NCBI GenBank assembly: GCA_913020435.1
Contig: CAJVZZ010000011.1
Span: 36,573 to 100,572 of the forward strand
Direction of reading: 5' to 3'
Source: an uncultured Flavobacteriales bacterium
GTDB taxonomy: Bacteria > Bacteroidota > Bacteroidia > Flavobacteriales_G > Salibacteraceae
Length of the DNA stretch: 64,000 bases
Shown piece after piece: positions 35,887 to 44,692 of this stretch. The first letter of the stretch is position 1. The number at the start of each line of letters is the position of its first letter. A program made the translations under genes and the position numbers. Below the pieces are notes generated by a model that worked only from the letters and a program-made list of their open reading frames with translations, did not search any database and had not been told where the DNA came from.

Positions 35887-35960
35887 GCACCCGTAGTTCA
35901 ACTGGATAGAATATCGGATTTCGGTTCCGACGGTTGAAGGTTCGAATCCTTCCGGGTGTA
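35887..35960 (+). tRNA. tRNA-Arg (anticodon TCG)
   Basis: 74 bases; acceptor GCACCCG pairs with CGGGTGT (one G-T wobble), discriminator A. The anticodon stem TCGGA/TCCGA encloses the loop TTTCGGT, giving anticodon TCG (Arg). The T arm (GAAGG TTCGAAT CCTTC) is standard. CCA is not encoded. The small antisense frames here merely translate the tRNA. Confidence 0.95.
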
Positions 35961-35961
35961 C

Positions 35962-35995
35962 AAAAAAGGCACAACGCTATGCGTTGTGCCTTTTT
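35962..35995 (+). terminator. Rho-independent terminator of tRNA-Arg
   Basis: A perfect long stem (AAGGCACAACGC/GCGTTGTGCCTT, loop TAT) directly after the tRNA, flanked by A and T runs, so it works for rightward transcripts and possibly in both directions. Confidence 0.9.
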
Positions 35996-36210
35996 CATTT
36001 TTACAAGATCGAAGTTTACTTCTATGAATGACAAGAATGAAAATGGCGGTCTCGCTATCTGGTTTTAATTTGGAGTTTTTAATTTGAGTCAATGAACAAG
36101 GTGAATTAATGCTTCCTAGCGTCCTTATTAAAGCTCATCGATTTATTCAAGGACTTTTTGTCTTTTTTCAGGTTTTACCTTTTAATCAATTATTAATTCA
36201 ATCCTAAGAC

Positions 36211-36778
36211 TATCAAAACAATTGCCCTTCTATTAATTTGTATTCTCTTTAACTCTAGCTTATTATTTAGTCAGAAGACTGAAGAACGTCTTCAAAAACA
36301 GAACTACCCTGTTCCAACAGGCACTGAAGAAACAGGTCAAAATAAATTCCGTTTGTGATTGGGAAAGAAACCGTAGTGGGAGGATTGTCAAAAGAATCGT
36401 AAACAATTTATTTATAATCCTGTAGTCGATGAATACTTCCGTTAAGATAATTTTGGCTGTGTATTTAAGCCCAAAATTGTATTAGTAATTAATAAAAATG
36501 AACCTGAAGGCTCTAATGCCTCTCTAACCCCAACTAAATGTTCGGTTAACATAATAGGGTGGCTATACAAAACTGAGGGCAATTCATTCGTTTGATCTGG
36601 TGCTAAACATCAATCAATCCTGTGAAACTAGCTTAGGAGATTATTCTTCTTGGGCCTACTATATCATGCTCTCAAATGGAGATGAATCTATATAACGGCA
36701 ACCGATAACGAAAGATTCTCTATTCATAATTTAAAAGCCGAAAACCTAATTCTAACTGTTTTTCGAAATAAATACTAA
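36211..36778 (+). pseudogene. Remnant of a secreted-protein gene
   Basis: Inside the 1,050-base gap between tRNA-Arg and the lipoprotein gene, three coding-like pieces follow each other in different frames. The first encodes a signal peptide (KTIALLLICILFNSSLLFSQ, then KTEERLQKQNYPVPTGTEE) but lacks a start and stops at FRL. The middle one reads CVFKPKIVLVINKNEPEGS to SFV-stop. The last reads INQSCETSLGDYSSWAYYIM and, after a shift, NERFSIHNLKAENLILTVF ending at the TAA at 36776-36778. This fits a secreted protein of about 180 residues broken by several indels and stops. Family unknown. No transposon is seen. The rest of the gap, 36001-36210 and 36779-37011, shows nothing recognisable. Confidence 0.5.
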
Positions 36779-37011
36779 AGATATAGCTCAATTGTTTAAG
36801 GTTTTTAGGAGTGGTTGTAGCCTTAAATGTTGCTTCTTGTAAGTTATTCAGATAACCCTCACGGGTCTTGTTCGTCAATAATTCAGAAGCTCCATTATAT
36901 CTGCTTTGCTCCGTTATTAGAGACCTTTATAGATGCCCTAAAGGATTTGCCGAAGCAACCGTTTTAGCTAGACTGAGTTTTAATGCAGTTTAGGTTTTTT
37001 TGTATCGGGTT

Positions 37012-37401
37012 TTAATTGATTACTGTGAAGTTAATTCTTACTATTTCAATATCAGAACAACCCATTGATGTTCCTCCAGTACAAGTTTCAATTTCGACAT
37101 AGTCTGACCCTAAAAAATTTGTTACGGGTGTGTAGTAATAAACAACGCTCCAATTTGTAGTTGAATCTCTAACTAGTTCACTCTTTTCCATGTTTTGAGC
37201 TTGAGTAGTGATTGATGCGCCTTCTTCTTCTCCTGATATCATTAAATCTAATTCATAGTCATCAGTATTCTTGATAGTTACGTCTGTAATCTTGCTGGTC
37301 ACGTTTATCTCATTGTTTGTGTTTTCGGTTTCTTTTTTTTTGCAACTAGAAAGAGCTGAAACACATATGATTAATAAGGATATTTTTAGAGTTTTCTTCA
37401 T
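37012..37401 (-). CDS. Small predicted lipoprotein of unknown function
   Basis: 129 residues. Lipoprotein signal MKKTLKISLLIICVSALSSC with the lipidated Cys20 followed by KKKETENTNNE. The mature part is beta-rich (SKITDVTIKNTDDYELDLMI) with two Cys near the end (ETCTGGTSMGCSD), which could form a disulfide. It does not match a family that I recognise. It stands alone between the decayed gene region and a gap containing a palindrome, on the opposite strand to the CrtA-like gene. Expression could be from the 37402-37884 gap. Confidence 0.78.
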   Translation of the reverse strand: MKKTLKISLLIICVSALSSCKKKETENTNNEINVTSKITDVTIKNTDDYELDLMISGEEEGASITTQAQNMEKSELVRDSTTNWSVVYYYTPVTNFLGSDYVEIETCTGGTSMGCSDIEIVRINFTVIN

Positions 37402-37608
37402 GAATTTTGCTTTTTTGATGATTTAAATGCTCTATAAATAACATCTTCAATAATAATTATAGAAACAATGAATATACAATGTTTTTTTAGCATTTTTAAA
37501 TTCATCTAGCCTATATCAAGCCCTATAATCTCCAAAAAAAACAGCAGCCTATAAAATTTACTTAAACCTGCTTAACAATACTCTTCTTTCAAATATTCTC
37601 GCTTTTAA

Positions 37609-37637
37609 TAGTTTCAATATCTTGGATATTGAAACTA
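37609..37637. promoter_or_regulatory. Perfect 13-bp inverted repeat (possible operator or hairpin)
   Basis: TAGTTTCAATATC and GATATTGAAACTA are exact inverse complements separated by TTG. It sits between the divergent lipoprotein (37401) and CrtA-like (37885) genes. No T tract follows on either strand, so a regulator site is as likely as an RNA hairpin. The rest of the 483-base gap shows no gene. Confidence 0.4.
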
Positions 37638-37730
37638 TACATTAAAGACGTTTTCTTATAGAAATTTTTCTATGGGTTAAGTCATTAAAAGGCTCTTTGC
37701 GCATATTAACCTTTTTTTCGCAAGCTCTCT

Positions 37731-37782
37731 CGCGGTCATTTCGAGTGGCTTACTTTGTTGCGAAATCTCTAAAGCAGAATTG
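37731..37782. repeat. Fragment of a Flavobacteriia-type intergenic repeat
   Basis: The stretch around GTCATTTCGAGTGGCTTAC, then TTGCGAAATCTCTAAAGCAG, has the wording of a short palindromic repeat often seen between genes in Bacteroidota (recalled from genomes, not searched). Its first motif, GTCATTTCGAGTG, is also the approximate inverse complement of CACTCGAACTGAC in the repeat at 29871. Confidence 0.35.
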
Positions 37783-37884
37783 ATAATAGTCTTTGATTAT
37801 CTAAATGAAGTTTCATTTGTCTTCTATTGTGTCACAGGTTTTTGATATTTGCTTTCAATTGAATAAATAACTTTCCGTCGCAAG

Positions 37885-38586
37885 ATGAGTCAACAGATTA
37901 CAACTATTTCTTTTTTTAAATTCTCAACATTTCCTAATATGTTTTGGGGGTTTTTAATGATGTTATTTGCCCATAAAGACTTGTCTAAAGTTAAAGGGCT
38001 TTCGTTTTATCGCCTTATGGGTAGCGGAAAGGGAACTGGGTTTAACCCTTTACCTGATTGGTCGATATACAGCCTCCTGCAAGTTTGGGAATCTGAAAAA
38101 ACAGCAAATGACTTTTTCAACTCTTCCACTCTAATTAAGAGGTACAAAAACCATACAGCCGAGCTATATACACTCCATATGAAAAACATTTCAGCAGGGG
38201 GAACTTGGGTTGGTAAAAACCCCTTTGAGAAAGGGGCCGATTTAGATCCTAGATTACCTATTGCTATTATTACTAGAGCAACTATTAAGTGGAATTGGCT
38301 GATTAGGTTTTGGAAATATGTTCCAACGTCGCAAGAAGCCCTAGAAGGAAATAAAGGTTTAATCTATACGAAAGGAATAGGAGAGGTGCCCGTTATACAG
38401 ATGGCTACATTTAGTTTATGGAAAAACTTTGATTCCGTTAAGAGGTTTGCTTACAATAGCAAACAACATAAAGAAGCCATTAGAAAAACTCGTAAAAATG
38501 AGTGGTATAAAGAAGAATTGTTTTCTAGATTCCAACCTTACAAATCCTCGGGAACTTGGCAAGGTAAAGATCTTTTAATTTTTTAA
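37885..38586 (+). CDS. CrtA-like (spheroidene monooxygenase family) protein
   Basis: 233 residues. The sequence matches the family of spheroidene monooxygenase-like proteins in the conserved parts: FWGFLMMLFAHKDLSKVKGL is cut here to FWGFLMMLFAH, then FYRLMGSGKGTGFNPLPDWS, YSLLQVWES and TWVGKNPFE. Known CrtA proteins introduce keto groups in carotenoids using oxygen. Many Bacteroidota homologues stand alone with unknown substrate, as here: no carotenoid genes are in the window. No signal peptide. One internal hydrophobic segment near residue 30 could bind membrane. The start ATG at 37885 follows a TAACTTTC motif that may be a variant -7 element. Confidence 0.75.
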   Translation: MSQQITTISFFKFSTFPNMFWGFLMMLFAHKDLSKVKGLSFYRLMGSGKGTGFNPLPDWSIYSLLQVWESEKTANDFFNSSTLIKRYKNHTAELYTLHMKNISAGGTWVGKNPFEKGADLDPRLPIAIITRATIKWNWLIRFWKYVPTSQEALEGNKGLIYTKGIGEVPVIQMATFSLWKNFDSVKRFAYNSKQHKEAIRKTRKNEWYKEELFSRFQPYKSSGTWQGKDLLIF

Positions 38587-38592
38587 AATACG

Positions 38593-39522
38593 TTATTCGG
38601 GTTGGGCTATAACAGTCATAATTCCTAAAGACGATGTTTTTTCATTCCACTTTTTAGGCAAAAATTTAATCATTCCAATGACGAATTGCATAAACTCGGA
38701 CTCCATGTTTTTATCCCATTGGATTCCTTTTTGTTCCATTTCACTCATCCAATAAAGTAAATAGGGGTTCATCGTTCCATAAGTAGCTGTTTTGCAAACT
38801 TTCCACCCGCTTTTTTTTAGCAATAACTCTATGTTTTTGGGAGAAAATAATGAAAGGTGCCTTGGAGTGTGCCAGCCAGCCCAGTTTTTTCCATACTTTT
38901 TTCTACTGGAAGAATCAAAATTAGGAATCTCAATGACGAGTGTGGTAGTTGGTTTAGATATAGATTTTAAAAAGCTCAGATTTTCAAAAGGAGTATAGTC
39001 GTGTTCTAAATAATGCCACATAGTAATTACATCTGGTTGAAGCTTAACAGGAAGATCTTTTATTTCTGCTACTTGTAAGTTTGTTTTCCTAAAACTCTCA
39101 GGTTGATCTTTCCAACCTTCATCACTAAAGTCGATACCCATTGTTTGACAATTTAATTCTTGCTGACAAACTTTCAAGAAAGTTGGATTTCCGCAGCCAA
39201 TATCTAAAATCAAAGATCTTTCCGATAGCTTATGAGCGGCTTTTATGCACCGGAATCTTCTTAAATCAAGCTTTTGCTGATTACCTTCTACTAGTTTTTC
39301 AAATTTTCCCCAAGCTTTTGCTCCTCGATAGGGCAAGTAGAAGGACGTGTAATAATTTTTGAGCTGATCCAGTGGAACCCTGGGGTTCAAGAAAACGAGC
39401 TTACAATTGTTGCATTGATCAAAATTAAATAACTCTTTATTTGAATGCATTTGTGCTGTTGTCTCAACAAAAGAATTAAAAGAAGAGGCGCTGCAAACGG
39501 GACAATTAACAAGTTTAATCAT
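38593..39522 (-). CDS. Class I SAM-dependent methyltransferase with N-terminal Zn-ribbon-like motif
   Basis: 309 residues from the ATG at 39522 (IKLVNCPVCS). A longer frame to 39591 adds a basic leader without family support, but cannot be excluded. Residues 7-10 and about 38-41 give two CxxC pairs (NCPVCS, QCNNCKLVFLNPRV), a small zinc-binding N-terminus. The Rossmann methyltransferase core follows with motif I LILDIGCGNPTFLKV, and then MWHYLEHDYTPFENL, WHTPRHLSLFSP. This architecture is common in methyltransferases of cell-surface glycan or natural-product clusters (Methyltransf_23 type). Convergent with the CrtA-like gene, 6 bases apart. Substrate unknown. Confidence 0.85.
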   Translation of the reverse strand: MIKLVNCPVCSASSFNSFVETTAQMHSNKELFNFDQCNNCKLVFLNPRVPLDQLKNYYTSFYLPYRGAKAWGKFEKLVEGNQQKLDLRRFRCIKAAHKLSERSLILDIGCGNPTFLKVCQQELNCQTMGIDFSDEGWKDQPESFRKTNLQVAEIKDLPVKLQPDVITMWHYLEHDYTPFENLSFLKSISKPTTTLVIEIPNFDSSSRKKYGKNWAGWHTPRHLSLFSPKNIELLLKKSGWKVCKTATYGTMNPYLLYWMSEMEQKGIQWDKNMESEFMQFVIGMIKFLPKKWNEKTSSLGIMTVIAQPE

Positions 39523-39591
39523 AGAACGAAAATAGTTAAACTGTGCTTTTCTAATGATATTGTCATGTTTCCTTTGTTTTACTTGCTGCAA

Positions 39592-40319
39592 GTTAAAATG
39601 CAGACTAAATACTGATTCATTGAGTCAGAAGCAGTGTTAATAGGCTAATTAAATAAAAGTGAACCTGAATTACATCCGAGGATTTAAACTCAAAAAAAGA
39701 CCACTGCATGTTTCCCGTTACTCAAAACATTTCTATAAAATAGAGTTTTAATAATTCAATATTTTATGAGTCCTTTTTGTCCTTACGTTTTTCAGAACAC
39801 TATTAAATCACCTTACCTTTCTTTCCGAGTTTTAATTGTTCTATTCCTGAATCAGGCACCTGTTTTTTTGTGATCTAAAAAAAATTAAAAAAATAGTTTT
39901 CATTTAAAATATGTTTTAAAACAACTGTCTAATTTAATTATTTTAATACTAATGTTATTTTAAAGAAATTTCTTACAAAAATTGAACACTTAATTGTTTT
40001 AATTAGCGCATTAAATTTCTCCTTGCAATATCGTTTTTTCTATCTCTTTACTTAATAATGATCAGTTTAAAATTAAGTGATTTTAAATTATGCCCTTAAT
40101 AATTCCGTTATTAATTGGTATAATGCGATACTTCAATATTAATTTAACAGGAATAAAAACTTCAAACGTATGGGGCTTAGACCTAAAAAAAGCTGATACT
40201 AACCAGAACCAAATGACTAAACTTTACTAAAAGTCAATTGGTATACCTTTTTCTTAACCAATTTTCGCTCTAGCCTGCTTTACTTTCGCGAAGATTTTAA
40301 AACCCCTTATTCAGAAGCT
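39592..40319. other. AT-rich gene-free gap
   Basis: About 730 bases with many A/T runs. No reading frame, tRNA or clear terminator is recognised. A variant -7 element TACTTTCG at 40281-40288 is likely the promoter of the DUF5916 gene. Confidence 0.55.
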
Positions 40320-42740
40320 CTGAAAAAAGCTGTCTACATAATCTTTCTGTCCCTGTGCTATTTTAGTGTTCTAGGCCAAGATAAAACACTCGAAACCTCA
40401 AGAACTACTGAAAAAATAAAGATTGATGGTGCGGGTCTTGAGACAAGTTGGTTGAATGTCAATATAGCAACCGACTTTTTAGAGCTAAACCCCACGGAAG
40501 GCAATGCGCCTAGATTTAAGACCGATGTAAAGGTCTTGTTTGACGACAACAACATATATATTTTAGGTTATTGCTACGACGACCACCCCGATAGTATTTT
40601 AACTCAGCTGGGTGAGCGCGATGACCGATTAAATGCAGATCTCTTTACCGTTTCCTTCGATACGTACAATAAAAAGCTCGATGCTTTTACTTTCTCCGTT
40701 TCGGCATCGGGTGTTCAATCTGATTCTAGGGTCTCTGATGACGCCTTTAATGCCGTCTGGGAAAGTGCAGTTCAAATTGTAGACGATGGTTGGGTCGTTG
40801 AGATCAAAATCCCCTACTACGCCATTCGATTTCCTAAAGGCGAAAAGCAACTTTGGAAGCTTCAATTTGAGCGCGAAATTCGTAGAATCCGAACCGAGCT
40901 GCAATGGTCTCTTGTACCAAAAAACATAGAGACCGAACTTAATTATTGGGGCAACTTGGTTGGGCTTAACAATATCAAAGACCCTGCTCGTATCTCACTT
41001 TCGCCCTACGTTTCATCGTTTGCCGAGTTTGAAAATAATGAGAGTACATTAGGTTTTGGAGCTGGTGCTGATCTTAAATTGGGACTCAATGAAAGCTACA
41101 CATTAGACATGACTTTACTGCCCGATTTTTCTCAAGTAAGGTCCGATAATATTGTAAAGAACTTGGGTGCTTTTGAGGTGGTTTTTGATGAACAGCGCCC
41201 CTTTTTTCAGGAAGGTGTTGATCTTTTTAATCTTGGTGAACTTTTCTATTCAAGACGTATTGGCGGTGTTCCAGAAAAATTCAACGACGCATTTTCAGCT
41301 TTAGACTCCAACGAGATGCTTATCGATAACCCCAATGTTGCTCGGCTGATAAACGTAGCAAAGGTTTCGGGTAGAGATAAAAATGGCTTAGGAATAGGTG
41401 TCATGAATGCCATTACCGCTCCTACCAGTGCAACAATTGAAAACACCGAAACAGGCGATACCAGGAAAATAGAAACTAATCCATTGGTGAACTACAATAT
41501 CATTTCAATCGATCAAAACCTAAAAAACAACAGTTCAATATACTTCATCAACTTGAACACCTCGAGGTCAGAAGGTTACACTGATGCTAATGTATCCGCA
41601 TTGGGTTTAAATCTAATCTCAAAAAAATCTAACTATTCGTTCTCTGGAGATATAAAGGTTTCTCAAAGAGATACTAACTTGATGGCAAATATTTTAAAAG
41701 AGAGTGCTGGCGATGGTATGAGCTACTCTCTTGGGTTTAGTAAAATTAAGGGGAACTTTAAATTATCACTCTTGAGTGAGAACAAGTCTCCTAACTACAA
41801 CCCTAATGACCTTGGGGTGAACTTTACGACTAACATCAGAAATCATTCTCTAGAATTGCAGTTCAATAAATACAACCCTTTTTGGATCTTAAACGGCAAT
41901 TACAATACGTTTACATATAGTATTGACCAAGACTACACGACAGGCGAGGTGCTCAAGAATAGTTACAACGGTGAACTTGCTTTTATTTTCCCTAGTTTCA
42001 ATGCCTTTTTCCTTAATCTGAGTTCACAGGTTGGTGATGGTGTCGACCTTTTTGAGTCTCGCGTTCCTGGCCAAAAATTTATCATTCCTGAGTATTACTT
42101 CAACGGCATAGGTATTTCAACCGATTACAGTAGAAAATTTGCGCTTGATGCGGAGGTTGGATATGGTCAGGGCTATTTTACAGATTATGTGGTCAACAAT
42201 TACTTCGAAGTTGAGTTATCACCCATTTTACGTCTGAATGATAAACTGTCTTTAACTCCGTCATCGAACTATTCTATCTTCTTAAACGGTGTCGGATTTG
42301 CTGGGTTCTTTGATGAACAGCCTAAATATGGGGTTAGAGACGTTAAAACATTAACCAATATCTTGCAGGGTAAGTATTTGTTTAAAAACAACCTATCATT
42401 AACCCTAAGAGTCCGGCATTATTGGTCTTACGGCATCTATGATTACTATGGCGACCTTGACGAAGAAGGCTATATTATTAAAGACGATCAGTTTGCCGAA
42501 AACGCCAACTTTAATTTCAATGCATTTAATACCGATTTAATTTTTGCTTGGCAATTTGCCCCTGGTAGTTTTTTAAATATCGTTTATAAAAATGCGCTTC
42601 AGAAAGATGAGCAAGATCTGCGGTTGTCCTACTTCAATAATCTCAATACGGTATTTGATCAGGGCCAAGTAAACACCGTAACTATGAAGCTCATCTACTT
42701 TTTTGATGTGGTTTCTAGCTACAAAAAGGTGATGAAATAG
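40320..42740 (+). CDS. DUF5916 outer-membrane protein with N-terminal CBM9-like domain, apparent CTG start
   Basis: 806 residues if translation starts at CTG 40320, which is followed by AAA AAA and a full signal peptide (KKAVYIIFLSLCYFSVLGQD). The frame has no ATG, GTG or TTG until TTG at 40452, which would remove the signal and the first strand of the domain, so CTG is preferred. Residues about 35-220 are a CBM9-like carbohydrate-binding fold (KIDGAGLETSW, DDNNIYILGYCYDD, WVVEIKIPYYAIRF). The remainder is the DUF5916 region, an outer-membrane barrel with many amphipathic strands. Function in Bacteroidota unknown. It stands alone with its own promoter-like TACTTTCG, 32 bases before the start. 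Confidence 0.85.
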   Translation: MKKAVYIIFLSLCYFSVLGQDKTLETSRTTEKIKIDGAGLETSWLNVNIATDFLELNPTEGNAPRFKTDVKVLFDDNNIYILGYCYDDHPDSILTQLGERDDRLNADLFTVSFDTYNKKLDAFTFSVSASGVQSDSRVSDDAFNAVWESAVQIVDDGWVVEIKIPYYAIRFPKGEKQLWKLQFEREIRRIRTELQWSLVPKNIETELNYWGNLVGLNNIKDPARISLSPYVSSFAEFENNESTLGFGAGADLKLGLNESYTLDMTLLPDFSQVRSDNIVKNLGAFEVVFDEQRPFFQEGVDLFNLGELFYSRRIGGVPEKFNDAFSALDSNEMLIDNPNVARLINVAKVSGRDKNGLGIGVMNAITAPTSATIENTETGDTRKIETNPLVNYNIISIDQNLKNNSSIYFINLNTSRSEGYTDANVSALGLNLISKKSNYSFSGDIKVSQRDTNLMANILKESAGDGMSYSLGFSKIKGNFKLSLLSENKSPNYNPNDLGVNFTTNIRNHSLELQFNKYNPFWILNGNYNTFTYSIDQDYTTGEVLKNSYNGELAFIFPSFNAFFLNLSSQVGDGVDLFESRVPGQKFIIPEYYFNGIGISTDYSRKFALDAEVGYGQGYFTDYVVNNYFEVELSPILRLNDKLSLTPSSNYSIFLNGVGFAGFFDEQPKYGVRDVKTLTNILQGKYLFKNNLSLTLRVRHYWSYGIYDYYGDLDEEGYIIKDDQFAENANFNFNAFNTDLIFAWQFAPGSFLNIVYKNALQKDEQDLRLSYFNNLNTVFDQGQVNTVTMKLIYFFDVVSSYKKVMK

Positions 42741-42863
42741 GTTTATTCTTTCGATAAGGTCTCAGGACTTAACTTTTCAATAAAGATCTGTGGAATGTCA
42801 AACTTTGCTAATGTTTTCTGCTAGACGATACGTTTAAAAAACAAACTACTAATTTGCACCTTA

Positions 42864-43988
42864 ATGGGATTTGATATAATCGTAATAGGTGGTGGTTTAG
42901 GTGGGCTTTGTTCTACGTTGCATCTCTCTAAAAAAGGGCTGAAGGTGCTGCTCATCGAAAAACACGAGTATCCCAAACACAAAGTCTGTGGCGAATACAT
43001 TTCTAACGAAGTGCTGCCCTATTTAAATGCTTTGGGTTTTGATCCTTTTGATTTTGGGGCTAAAGCCATTTCCGATTTCACCCTCAGCACTCCTGGAAGC
43101 AGGTCCGTTAAAACTAAACTTCCATTAGGCGGGTTCAGCATAAGTAGATATTGTCTCGATTGGGAATTAGCAAAAAAAGCACAAGCAGCAGGTGCCGAAA
43201 TTGTACATGCTTCAGTTACAGATATTCAATTCGAAAACGATAGGTTTAGGGTGCTAACTAAAGACGAAGAATTCACCGCTCCTTTAGCGATTGGTTCTTT
43301 TGGAAAACGCTCAAATCTCGATGTAAAATTAGATAGAGATTTTATAAAAAAACCGTCTCCTTTCTTAGGAGTCAAAGCACATTACAAAGGTAATTTTCCA
43401 GAAAATGCTGTTGGATTACACAATTTCGAAGGTGGATATTGTGGTATTTCTAAAGTAGAAAACGACAATATTAATATTTGTTATTTAGCTGACTTTAAGT
43501 CGTTTAAACAATACAAGAACATAGATGATTTTCAAGAGCAGGTACTTAGCAAAAATACATTCTTGAAGGAAATTCTTGATAACGCTAAGCTGGCTTTCGA
43601 AAAACCATTGACCATAAGTCAAGTTTCATTTGAACGCAAACATCCGGTCGAAAATCATATGATTATGTGTGGTGACAGTGCGGGAATGATTCATCCACTG
43701 GCGGGTAACGGAATGAGCATGGCGATAAAGGCTGCACAAGTTGCTTCCTTATTAATCTTAAAATTTAAATCGGGTAAAATAAACTCAAGACTAGAGCTCG
43801 AAAAGGACTATTTAAAAGCCTGGAATAGCGAATTTAGTGGACGCTTGCGCTCGAGTCATGTTATTTCTAGATTGTTTAGATTAGGGCTGTTTTCCGAACT
43901 ACTTATCATAGGACTAAACTTTATCCCGTTTATATTGCCTACTATTATTACGAAAACACACGGAAAATCAATGTCATCAGAATTATAA
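42864..43988 (+). CDS. FAD-dependent oxidoreductase of the type III PKS operon
   Basis: 374 residues. N-terminal FAD-binding motif DIIVIGGGLGGLCSTLHLSK, then KVCGEYISNEVLPYL, and the second FAD motif CGDSAGMIHPLAGNGMSMAI. This is the geranylgeranyl reductase/FixC-like branch of flavoprotein oxidoreductases and monooxygenases. The C-terminal 60 residues include a hydrophobic segment (LLIIGLNFIPFILPTI) that may anchor the enzyme to the membrane. First gene of the ten-gene operon; its stop overlaps the next start (TAATG). By analogy with alkylquinone pathways, where a flavoprotein hydroxylates a resorcinol lipid, it could oxidise the polyketide ring, or alternatively reduce double bonds. Which of these is unresolved. 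Confidence 0.88.
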   Translation: MGFDIIVIGGGLGGLCSTLHLSKKGLKVLLIEKHEYPKHKVCGEYISNEVLPYLNALGFDPFDFGAKAISDFTLSTPGSRSVKTKLPLGGFSISRYCLDWELAKKAQAAGAEIVHASVTDIQFENDRFRVLTKDEEFTAPLAIGSFGKRSNLDVKLDRDFIKKPSPFLGVKAHYKGNFPENAVGLHNFEGGYCGISKVENDNINICYLADFKSFKQYKNIDDFQEQVLSKNTFLKEILDNAKLAFEKPLTISQVSFERKHPVENHMIMCGDSAGMIHPLAGNGMSMAIKAAQVASLLILKFKSGKINSRLELEKDYLKAWNSEFSGRLRSSHVISRLFRLGLFSELLIIGLNFIPFILPTIITKTHGKSMSSEL

Positions 43989-44692
43989 TGTGGCTGAATA
44001 CAAAATATCGCAGTAAGGAGGTTGAGATTATGGACGATCTCGATATAACTGGAGATCTACTTATAAAATCCTTAGATAAGCTTGCTCAAATAAATAAATG
44101 GTTGGGTGGAAATCGCGTTACGCTTAAGGGAATTAAGCATCTCCTTGAAAAAAAGCACCAAAGACGAGAAATCACCATTTGCGACTTAGGATGTGGAAAT
44201 GGCGCTATGCTTAGAGAATTAGCAAAATTTGGTAGAAAGAGCGGTTTTAAATTTCGACTTATTGGTATTGATGCAAATCAAACTACAATAAATTATGCCC
44301 GAGATAGCTCTTTACAATTCCCTGAAATCAGTTACGAAAAACAAGATGTACTTTCTCCTGATTTTCCAACCAATAATTTTGATATAGCGCTTTGCACGCT
44401 GTTCTTGCATCATTTTGAAGATAAAGTGGCACTAGACTTTTTGAAAAAAACACAAAGCCAGACTACTATCGGATTAGTGATTAATGATTTACACAGACAT
44501 TCTTTTGCCTATTTTCTGTTTTGGATTGTGGCCACTATTATAGGCAACCCGATAATCAAAACCGATGGATTAATTTCTATCCTGAGAGGATTTAAACGAA
44601 AAGAATTAGAAGAGTACTCTGCTAAATTAAACTTTGAAAGTTCCCTAACTTGGCGCTGGGCATTTAGATACGAATGGATTATTAAAAAATAA
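43988..44692 (+). CDS. SAM-dependent methyltransferase (first of two paralogues in the PKS operon)
   Basis: 234 residues. Motif I is CDLGCGNGAMLREL, with GIDANQTTINYARD and the middle motif NNFDIALCTLFLHHF. The N-terminal 40 residues (SLDKLAQINKWLGGN) match TKTLEGLSIINRFLGN of the methyltransferase at the other end of the operon, so the two are paralogues. A hydrophobic stretch (YFLFWIVATIIGNPII) suggests a membrane or lipid substrate. Class I fold; the family includes quinone and polyketide O- or C-methyltransferases. TAATG overlaps on both sides. Start at 43988 is set by the overlap. Confidence 0.88.
   Translation: MWLNTKYRSKEVEIMDDLDITGDLLIKSLDKLAQINKWLGGNRVTLKGIKHLLEKKHQRREITICDLGCGNGAMLRELAKFGRKSGFKFRLIGIDANQTTINYARDSSLQFPEISYEKQDVLSPDFPTNNFDIALCTLFLHHFEDKVALDFLKKTQSQTTIGLVINDLHRHSFAYFLFWIVATIIGNPIIKTDGLISILRGFKRKELEEYSAKLNFESSLTWRWAFRYEWIIKK

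Noticed and set aside
35837..36092. Two small minus-strand frames across tRNA-Arg
   Set aside because: They translate the antisense of the tRNA and its terminator, a known source of false proteins.
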